Source: an uncultured Bacteroidales bacterium
GTDB taxonomy: Bacteria > Bacteroidota > Bacteroidia > Bacteroidales > UBA932
Assembly (NCBI GenBank): GCA_937899055.1
Contig: CALBPX010000017.1
Location: forward strand, 1 to 17,993
DNA: 17,993 bases
Direction: 5' to 3'
Made by a program: the position numbers and the translations under genes. The notes beneath the pieces were generated by a model that saw only the letters and a list, made by a program, of their open reading frames with translations, was not told the DNA's origin and did no database searches. Within the stretch, counting starts at the first letter, position 1, and each line of letters starts with the position of its first letter. Below, piece by piece: positions 13,849 through 17,993 of this stretch.

Positions 13849-14307
13849 AAAATCAGCGAAAACATTAAGGATGCGGCTATTTATGTAGGAACGTATCACA
13901 AGTACAACTGCGGAAGCCTTTATGGTAGGTGGATGAAACTTGCGGACTATGCTGACAAAGAAGAATTTTTGCAGGCTTGCTACGAACTCCACAAGGACGA
14001 GGAAGATTGCGAACTCATGTTTCAAGATTGGGAATACATTCCCGAAGGTATGTGCGGAGAAAGTTGGGTATCTGAAGACGTAGACGATTACGAAACTATT
14101 GAGGAACTGAAAGACGAGGCAGAAGATAAGTTTGTCGGACATTATGAGGACGAAGAAGAAATTGGCTATGCCATGATTGATTTACTTGGGATTGATTCCA
14201 AGACATGGGAAGTTGTTGAGCCATATTTTGACATGGAAAAATTTGGCCATTCCTTTACTTACGATTGGTACGAGGAGGACGGCTACTACTACGACACTAA
14301 CCGCTAA
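13846..14307 (+). CDS. ardA: Anti-restriction protein ArdA
   Basis: The 153-aa product matches ArdA, a cytoplasmic DNA-mimic dimer that occupies the DNA-binding site of type I restriction-modification enzymes and protects DNA entering a new host. Visible signatures are IYVGTYHKYNCGSLYGRW (residues 12-29), ELHKDEED (47-54), MFQDWE (58-63) and IPEG (65-68), plus a very acidic C-terminal half with the Tyr/Asp/Glu-rich end typical of a DNA mimic. Known ArdA proteins are about 165 residues, so it looks complete. It is the first gene of the rightward operon, after a 220-base leader with a boxA-like site and a stem-loop. The start codon is the last codon of the 23-bp inverted repeat. Early expression after DNA entry would fit its role. 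Confidence 0.93.
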   Translation: MKISENIKDAAIYVGTYHKYNCGSLYGRWMKLADYADKEEFLQACYELHKDEEDCELMFQDWEYIPEGMCGESWVSEDVDDYETIEELKDEAEDKFVGHYEDEEEIGYAMIDLLGIDSKTWEVVEPYFDMEKFGHSFTYDWYEEDGYYYDTNR

Positions 14308-14319
14308 AACTCTGGAACT

Positions 14320-14496
14320 ATGGCACGCAAAGAAACCGCAAAGCAAATTGCTTTCCGTGATATTACGGAGGATTGCAGACGGAGAAAGGAGGGAATGAAC
14401 TACTTACCCTATGAATCCGATATTCTTGCCTATTTGGGCATACCTAAACCCGATTTTAGAATGTTCAACGGAGGAAACCACCGCAAGAGCAACTAA
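14320..14496 (+). CDS. Small hypothetical protein (58 aa)
   Basis: ATG at 14320 lies 12 bases after the ardA stop, so the two are probably translated from one message. The product begins basic (MARKETAKQIAFRDITEDC), contains RRRKEG, and continues with SDILAYLGIPKPDFRMFNGG. The NYLPYESDILAYLGIPKP stretch could form a small helix-turn structure. It is the only gene of the early operon other than the AT-hook gene without its own stem-loop leader, which suggests coupling to ardA. I recognise no family; a small accessory to ArdA is a guess from position. Confidence 0.6.
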   Translation: MARKETAKQIAFRDITEDCRRRKEGMNYLPYESDILAYLGIPKPDFRMFNGGNHRKSN

Positions 14497-14499
14497 ATA

Positions 14500-14559
14500 T
14501 GTTTGGCAGGGATTGAAACCCCTGCCAAGCACCAAATAACAATCAAAACAAAATGCCTT
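14500..14559 (+). promoter_or_regulatory. Stem-loop plus leader module 2
   Basis: TTGGCAGGG (14503-14511) pairs perfectly with CCCTGCCAA (14520-14528) around ATTGAAAC. TGT and GCA extend the stem as in module 1. GCACCAAA and an A-rich leader to the ATG at 14560 follow. There is no U-run, so it is not a standard terminator. Confidence 0.7.
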
Positions 14560-14763
14560 ATGAAAGAGATTAAAAGAGCAACAAGAAAACGTGACGGAGT
14601 TACATTCCGTATTACTGATGACCTGCCGAATTGTGGACACTATTACACGATTGAATACGCAAAGACCAGCGGAGATTTCCTCATGTGGTATCGGCATACT
14701 CCCAGCAGGATTGAAACACTTGAAGATGCGGAAACCATGCTTGAAGACCTTATCAACAACTAA
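14560..14763 (+). CDS. Small hypothetical protein (67 aa)
   Basis: I chose ATG 14560 because the longer frame would need a TTG start inside the preceding stem-loop, whereas 14560 follows the same A/T-rich leader type as its neighbours. The product begins MKEIKRATRKRDGVTFRITD. It has alternating short strands and a C-terminal acidic helix (ETLEDAETMLEDLINN), so it is probably a small alpha/beta protein. No catalytic motif is seen and I recognise no family. It stops 56 bases before the PcfJ-like gene, from which it is separated by stem-loop module 3. Confidence 0.65.
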   Translation: MKEIKRATRKRDGVTFRITDDLPNCGHYYTIEYAKTSGDFLMWYRHTPSRIETLEDAETMLEDLINN

Positions 14764-14819
14764 TGTGTAGTGGGGACTGATACTCCCCACTATGCGCCAA
14801 ACCAATTAAACACAAGAGT
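14764..14819 (+). promoter_or_regulatory. Stem-loop plus leader module 3
   Basis: TAGTGGGGA (14768-14776) pairs with TCCCCACTA (14784-14792) around CTGATAC, nearly the loop of module 1 (CTGATTA). GCGCCAAA and ACCAATTAAACA follow; the latter 12-mer is also found in the inverted module after the integrase. The module ends at the ATG at 14820. Confidence 0.7.
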
Positions 14820-15632
14820 ATGAAACAAGTAACTGAAACCGACATTATTTGGACTGCGATTTGGTCTATTGAGCAACAAACGCAGAAAAACGCCCTTGCA
14901 GACCTTTCACGCAAGCAACTTGAAAGCCTTGTTGTCAAGGTGTACGACACTTTAACCCTATGGAAGCAGGGAGATTGGGAGATAGCCAAGTTCTTCAAAA
15001 AGGAATTGGGTTACTATTGGCCCCAGGTGCGTATTGCTCGCAAGAACGGCTACAAGATTGATGATTTGACCGAATGGAGGGATTATATCTGCCTTATCCG
15101 CAGACACGACAAGGATGACCACAACCCCAAGTATATCTGCCCTGCGAATCTGCACGAAGCGCATCAGGCGGAACTGACGGAAGCCGAAAGGCAGGATAGG
15201 ATTAGGGCAGAGAGAGCAAGGAGAGAAATGGATGAACGCAATAGATTAGCCGCTTTGGAAGCCATGAAAGAGCGAGAGAAGCAGGAAGAAGACTTTGCCA
15301 AGCGGAGAGCCAAATACTTTGGTATCTGCATCCCCTTTGGGGACGGAAACTCCATTGTGGTACTCCAAAGCATTAAGGAGTTTGAGAAAGAGGGGAAGAC
15401 GCTCAACCATTGTGTGTTCAGATGCGGTTACTATCTGCGCCCCAACTCGCTGATATTATCGGCAAGGGACAAGGACGGAAACCCCATTGAAACCATTGAG
15501 GTGGACTTGAAGAGTTTCAAGATTCTCCAATGCTACGGCAAAGGCGACACGTTTACTCCTATGCACAAGACAATAGTCAGCACCATGAACAAGAATATGG
15601 GACTGATAAAGGAACTGCGCAGAGCAAGTTAG
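14820..15632 (+). CDS. PcfJ-like protein
   Basis: The 270-aa product ends in a region typical of the PcfJ family, first known from the enterococcal conjugative plasmid pCF10 and common in mobile elements. The marks are EGKTLNHCV (residues 191-199), SLILSAR (210-216) and PIETIEVDLKSFKILQCYGK (222-241), followed by a final helix with NKNM. The N-terminal third is helical with many Trp, and residues 115-165 form a charged coiled coil (ERARREMDER...KEREKQEEDF). The biochemical role of PcfJ proteins is not established, so none is assigned. It has its own stem-loop leader and lies downstream of ardA in the same operon, so it is probably an early establishment function. Confidence 0.8.
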   Translation: MKQVTETDIIWTAIWSIEQQTQKNALADLSRKQLESLVVKVYDTLTLWKQGDWEIAKFFKKELGYYWPQVRIARKNGYKIDDLTEWRDYICLIRRHDKDDHNPKYICPANLHEAHQAELTEAERQDRIRAERARREMDERNRLAALEAMKEREKQEEDFAKRRAKYFGICIPFGDGNSIVVLQSIKEFEKEGKTLNHCVFRCGYYLRPNSLILSARDKDGNPIETIEVDLKSFKILQCYGKGDTFTPMHKTIVSTMNKNMGLIKELRRAS

Positions 15633-15700
15633 ACCATACGGCCACCTGCGAGCCGTTCACAATCGCAGGACACTATGATTCTCATGGTGGTGTGTATATC

Positions 15701-15765
15701 AAGTCCCTGCCTATTGGGAAATACGCAGGGACTTTCTTATAGAACTTTATAGAACATTATAGATT
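15701..15765 (+). promoter_or_regulatory. Stem-loop module 4 with three 10-bp repeats
   Basis: AAGTCCCTGC (15701-15710) pairs perfectly with GCAGGGACTT (15725-15734); an inner TATT/AATA stem closes a GGGA loop. TTATAGAAC-type units begin at 15737, 15747 and 15757, a 10-bp period of one helical turn, just before the ATG at 15766. The T-rich sequence after the stem could allow some termination. Confidence 0.65.
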
Positions 15766-15942
15766 ATGGGTTACAAAAAAATGTTACAAGAGCGCAGGGA
15801 GCGTGAGAGAGCGCAGGCTGCACAAAAGGCACAAGCCGATACCACAACAACAACCGATACGCAGGACTTTGTTCCTGCCTATTTATGCAGTTATCCACAA
15901 AGCGAATTTCAAGCCTTATTTGAGGGCATTGAGGATTTTTAG
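15766..15942 (+). CDS. Small hypothetical protein (58 aa)
   Basis: The ATG at 15766 follows stem-loop module 4. The product begins MGYKKMLQERRERERAQAAQ, a basic amphipathic helix or short coiled coil. A Thr-rich linker (TTTTTD) comes next, then a short C-terminal module (FVPAYLCSYPQSEFQALFEG) rich in aromatic residues. This helix-linker-peptide layout suggests a small adaptor. I recognise no family. Its last codons overlap the -33 region of the promoter for the next gene. Confidence 0.6.
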   Translation: MGYKKMLQERRERERAQAAQKAQADTTTTTDTQDFVPAYLCSYPQSEFQALFEGIEDF

Positions 15943-15951
15943 TTATCTTTG
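15919..15951 (+). promoter_or_regulatory. Internal promoter for the AT-hook gene
   Basis: TTTG (15919-15922) and TATCTTTG (15944-15951), spaced by 21 bases, match the Bacteroidota consensus; the -7 box is identical to that of the ardA promoter. It lets the AT-hook gene be transcribed apart from the upstream operon. Confidence 0.7.
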
Positions 15952-15974
15952 TACCACCAAACCGAAACACAGAC

Positions 15975-16352
15975 ATGGCAAACGATACGCCCAAAAGACG
16001 TGGCAGACCACGCAAGAATCCAAACGATACCACAACCGCCCCCTACGTCAAGCACGGGTACGATACCACGGGCAAAGTGGGCAGACCGAAGAAGAATCCC
16101 TACGAAGGTAGTGGCTGGGGAGGAAAGCGGGAAGGTGCTGGAATCAAACCTTACCTCTCCGCATCAGAGAAGAAATCGGCAACCATTCTTTTCATGTGTA
16201 CACCTGCAACGAAAAGACGATACGAACTCTTGAAGGAAAGCGGATTGGAGATTGCAGAAGCACTACGGAACTATGTAGACCGCCTCGCCACCACAAGGCT
16301 GGCAGACAAGAATGTTCCCGATGATTGGACACCGCCCAAGAAAAAGGCATAG
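15975..16352 (+). CDS. Small DNA-binding protein with two AT-hooks and ribbon-helix-helix-like domain
   Basis: The 125-aa product carries two AT-hook motifs, RRGRPRKNP (residues 8-16) and VGRPKKNP (35-42), which insert Gly-Arg-Pro into the minor groove of A/T-rich DNA. A glycine-rich GGKREGAG motif (49-56), common in small phage and plasmid proteins, follows. Residues 68-105 (ATILFMCTPATKRRYELL...) look like a strand followed by two helices, as in ribbon-helix-helix repressors; this part is tentative. The C-terminus is Pro/Lys-rich. It has its own promoter, lies last in the operon, and stops 62 bases before the terminator hairpin. A regulator acting on the nearby repeats or palindromes is plausible but inferred. 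Confidence 0.75.
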   Translation: MANDTPKRRGRPRKNPNDTTTAPYVKHGYDTTGKVGRPKKNPYEGSGWGGKREGAGIKPYLSASEKKSATILFMCTPATKRRYELLKESGLEIAEALRNYVDRLATTRLADKNVPDDWTPPKKKA

Positions 16353-16375
16353 AACGATACGCGCAGGGGTCGCAA

Positions 16376-16398
16376 CATAATGTTGTAATGTTTAATTG
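16376..16398 (-). repeat. Right copy of 23-bp inverted repeat flanking the ardA operon
   Basis: This is the exact reverse complement of 13826-13848. Together the copies bracket a segment of about 2.5 kb holding ardA through the AT-hook gene. Confidence 0.9.
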
Positions 16399-16414
16399 GT
16401 CTTTTCTCCTGCGC

Positions 16415-16448
16415 AAAGGTGGTTGGCACTACGCCAGCCACCTTTTTT
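16415..16448 (+). terminator. Intrinsic terminator of the ardA operon
   Basis: AGGTGGTTGGC (16417-16427) pairs with GCCAGCCACCT (16433-16443), with one G-T wobble, around the loop ACTAC. A run of T follows directly. It ends the rightward operon between the convergent AT-hook and integrase genes. Confidence 0.85.
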
Positions 16449-16453
16449 GTATG

Positions 16454-16473
16454 TTTTGCCGATGTCGGCAAAA
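16454..16473. terminator. Hairpin just after the integrase stop
   Basis: TTTTGCCGA pairs with TCGGCAAAA around a 2-base loop, 3 bases beyond the integrase stop codon. It has no clear U-run on the minus strand, so it may be a weak terminator, an RNA-stabilising stem or a protein site. Confidence 0.4.
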
Positions 16474-16476
16474 TGT

Positions 16477-17616
16477 TCATTGGAAGATTACATTCTCTTT
16501 GAGTTTATTGATACTCTGCTCCTGCGAAATCTTCAAGTATCTCTCAAAGGACGATAGGCTCTTATGTCCGCTGATAGCCATACAATCTTTGGCCGATACG
16601 CCAGACTTGTAGAGATTCGTTATCAAGCTCCGCCTTGCAGTATGGGACGATACCATTTCCCAGCGGTACGTCGCAGAACCATCGGCCTTTCTTTTGTTCT
16701 TTGAAAGCTGGACCACACCATCAATGCCGGCTTCCTTGGCTACGTTCTTAATGTAACGATTAAACACAACGTGATTAACCTGCGGGGCGATACCGCCGTT
16801 GCGCTCCAGGAGTTCAACAAGCCTGGGGGAAGCAGGAATCACAACCTTATCGTCCGTCTTCTCTTGGAAGAACTCAATCATTCCGTCATGGAGATTGTCT
16901 TTCGTGAGCCGTGAGTAGTCGGAGAAACGGGAGCCAGTGTAGTAGCCGATAAGAAACAAGTCCCTGCATTGACGATACATTTCCGTCCTCGGCTCATAGT
17001 TCCAAAGCAGTTCAATTTCGTCAGGCGTCAGCGCTATGGCTTCCGTCTGCTCCTTCTTGGCACGGAACTCTTGGAAATCCGTATTCCTATGGTACTTCAT
17101 CTGGAATCCCTCGTGCATGACAACCTTAAGGCGAGCTGATATGTTCCAGCGATAGTTCACGGAGAATCCTTCCTTCTCCATCTTCTTCTGCAGTTTGAGG
17201 AAATAGGCGGTATCAATATCCTCCCAATCCTCCCTCTTGCCCATCAGCCGTGCGATTACACGCATGGCAAGCTTCCGCTGGCGCTGGGAAGACGAAGGCC
17301 GATTCCCCCATTCCTCTGCATATTCCCAAAAGGTAGGGCGCTTGGCCAGCTCTTTCTTCTTTACCTCTCCTGCAAGGGCATAGTCAATGACCTCCTGCGG
17401 TTTCATGTCCTTTCCCTCTGCCTCCTGCGCACGGATGTCTATCTTGCGCAGCGCATCATACACCTTTGCATCCTTGCACTTGGCTCGGAGAGATTTCGCT
17501 TTCTGATTCCAAAGCGCAGGGTCGATACTCAGTCCGGTGGACTTTTTGTACTTCTTCCCATCGGCCGATACGATAATCCGGATGGTGCCGTGGTCAAGAT
17601 TGAATGTGTGTGTCAT
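16477..17616 (-). CDS. Tyrosine recombinase / integrase
   Basis: The 379-aa product has the full tyrosine recombinase catalytic set: Arg230 in YYTGSRFSDYS, a basic residue near Lys257, HTARRS (His325, Arg328), SGHKS (His351) and the nucleophile Tyr360 in FERYLKIS. The N-terminal part has the short beta-rich segment (TIRIIVSADGKKYKKSTGLS) and SAM-like helices of Bacteroides-type integrases. The length is normal for the group. I chose the ATG at 17616 (MTHTFNLDHG) because the frame further upstream runs through the palindromic promoter region. It should integrate and excise the element at a site probably just to its right. The operator-like palindrome at 17645-17666 suggests repression of its promoter. 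It might also act on the inverted repeats around the ardA operon, but that is speculation. Confidence 0.93.
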   Translation of the reverse strand: MTHTFNLDHGTIRIIVSADGKKYKKSTGLSIDPALWNQKAKSLRAKCKDAKVYDALRKIDIRAQEAEGKDMKPQEVIDYALAGEVKKKELAKRPTFWEYAEEWGNRPSSSQRQRKLAMRVIARLMGKREDWEDIDTAYFLKLQKKMEKEGFSVNYRWNISARLKVVMHEGFQMKYHRNTDFQEFRAKKEQTEAIALTPDEIELLWNYEPRTEMYRQCRDLFLIGYYTGSRFSDYSRLTKDNLHDGMIEFFQEKTDDKVVIPASPRLVELLERNGGIAPQVNHVVFNRYIKNVAKEAGIDGVVQLSKNKRKADGSATYRWEMVSSHTARRSLITNLYKSGVSAKDCMAISGHKSLSSFERYLKISQEQSINKLKENVIFQ

Positions 17617-17644
17617 AATTTGGTTTCGTTTGTTCCGCCTCCAC

Positions 17645-17666
17645 AAAGTACCGAATTCGGTACTTT
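17645..17666. promoter_or_regulatory. 22-bp perfect palindrome (operator) at the integrase promoter
   Basis: The core GTACCGAATTCGGTAC is extended on both sides by AAA/TTT to 22 perfect bases. A third CGGTAC half-site (17669-17674) and the palindrome TACAAATTTGTA (17672-17683) follow. A minus-strand TACTTTG, similar to a -7 box, lies at its edge, 28 bases from the integrase ATG, with TTTG upstream (17674-17677). A dimeric repressor bound here would block transcription of the integrase gene. Confidence 0.7.
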
Positions 17667-17810
17667 TTCGGTACAAATTTGTATTGCGGATGTAAAATTA
17701 AGTAAAATAATGTAAACTTCCAAGCGGGTGTAACTGCTTGATTTATAGGTTTAAAGCACCGATTGTCAAGTGGTTACGCGAAACCAGAATTTTTATCCGC
17801 TCACCTCCAC

Positions 17811-17848
17811 AAAAAACCGCTTTTGAGTTATCTCAGAGGTGGTTTTTT
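17811..17848. terminator. Two-way terminator right of the integrase
   Basis: AAAAAACCGC... (17811-17827) pairs with ...GGTTTTTT (17832-17848) through GAG/CTC next to a TTAT loop, 17 bp including wobbles. A-run and T-run on opposite sides let it work in both directions. It insulates the element from DNA to the right. Confidence 0.7.
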
Positions 17849-17862
17849 ATTTCGTGTCCCCA

Positions 17863-17993
17863 AAAGTGTGCTTTAGGCAGGTGTGCGGGCGTGGCTAAAG
17901 CACGAAATGTGGCCTGGAAGAGCGAAAGTGTGCTTTAAAGCGGGTGTGCGGGTATGGCTAAAGCACGAAATATGGCCTGGAAGGGCGAAAGTG
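17863..17993. repeat. Tandem 62-63-bp hairpin repeats at the right edge
   Basis: Copy 1 (17863-17924) and copy 2 (17925-17987) are nearly identical and a third begins at 17988. Each has GTGCTTTA and TAAAGCAC arms that can pair over 8 bp. AAGCGGGTGT in copy 2 also occurs at 17722-17731. The whole unit is conserved, so this is not a CRISPR array. It is probably host intergenic DNA or the junction region. Confidence 0.7.

Larger units (their letters stand above)
16376..16448 (-). promoter_or_regulatory. Inverted copy of the ardA stem-loop/leader module
   Basis: Read on the minus strand, this has GTGGCTGGC, a 6-base loop, CCAACCAC, a spacer, and then the same 23 bases as the ardA leader ending in ATG. 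Both stem arms are also shared with module 1. The ATG (16378) opens only a 35-codon frame, to 16271, antisense to the AT-hook gene, and that frame does not look like a real protein. The stem doubles as the plus-strand terminator. Confidence 0.75.

Noticed and set aside
16271..16378. 35-codon ORF starting at the ATG of the inverted leader module
   Set aside because: It is fully antisense to the AT-hook gene over most of its length and has no recognisable features. It is better explained as a remnant start codon carried with the repeated leader.
17617..17676. Longer integrase starting upstream at 17676
   Set aside because: The extra 20 codons run through the palindromic promoter region and lack integrase-like sequence; ATG 17616 fits better.
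17753..17800. tRNA-like D-arm sequence (CAAGTGGTTACGCG)
   Set aside because: No matching anticodon arm, T-arm or acceptor stem can be built around it.
17863..17993. Possible CRISPR array
   Set aside because: The whole 62-63-bp unit is conserved between copies, so there are no variable spacers, and no cas gene is present.

Overview
This window appears to be the right-hand part of a prophage or phage-like integrative element in a member of the Bacteroidota. Several signs point to that phylum. Promoters match TTG/TTTG-N19-21-TAnnTTTG. Start codons lack Shine-Dalgarno sequences and are preceded by A/T-rich leaders. The integrase is of the Bacteroides tyrosine recombinase type, and there is a PcfJ-like protein. 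Genus cannot be settled from the sequence.

Layout. From 12652 leftward to the window edge runs a tight minus-strand operon: a 241-aa protein resembling phage internal virion proteins, a 50-aa Pro/Glu-rich protein, a 270-aa helical protein, and one giant gene (1-10933). The giant gene stays open for 3644 codons and is still open at base 1. It encodes a polyvalent protein with N-terminal LGTxEEF repeats, a long helical region, a possible ADP-ribosyltransferase-like segment, an N6-adenine DNA methylase (NPPF), a disordered linker, a DarB/strawberry-notch superfamily 2 helicase, coiled coil, and a C-terminal HExxH zincin. I infer a protein packaged in the virion and ejected with the DNA to protect it.

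From 12660 to 13620 there is a stretch with no convincing gene. It holds a 64-bp near-perfect inverted repeat, two iteron-like direct repeats, a 14-bp palindrome, and a 16-bp direct repeat whose copies lie 636 bp apart. From 13609 a Bacteroidota promoter drives a rightward operon: leader with a boxA-like site, ardA, two small genes, a PcfJ-like gene, a small gene, and a protein with two AT-hooks and a ribbon-helix-helix-like end that has its own promoter. The operon ends at a strong terminator (16415-16448). The integrase (16477-17616) converges on it from the right. Beyond the integrase are operator-like palindromes, a terminator and 62-63-bp tandem repeats, probably near the right junction with host DNA.

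Most notable observations. (1) A 140-aa ORF (4363-4785) lies in the +1 frame of the giant gene exactly where the main frame is a disordered linker with no aromatic residues. The ORF reads like a real acidic protein, so it is a candidate overprinted gene. (2) Stem-loop plus A/T-rich leader modules precede most genes of the ardA operon. (3) One such module is present in inverted orientation after the integrase. It shares 23 identical bases with the ardA leader, including the start codon, so the ardA operon lies between inverted repeats and could be an invertible segment. The overall theme is protection of incoming DNA against restriction: ArdA on one side, a DarB-like methylase-helicase on the other.
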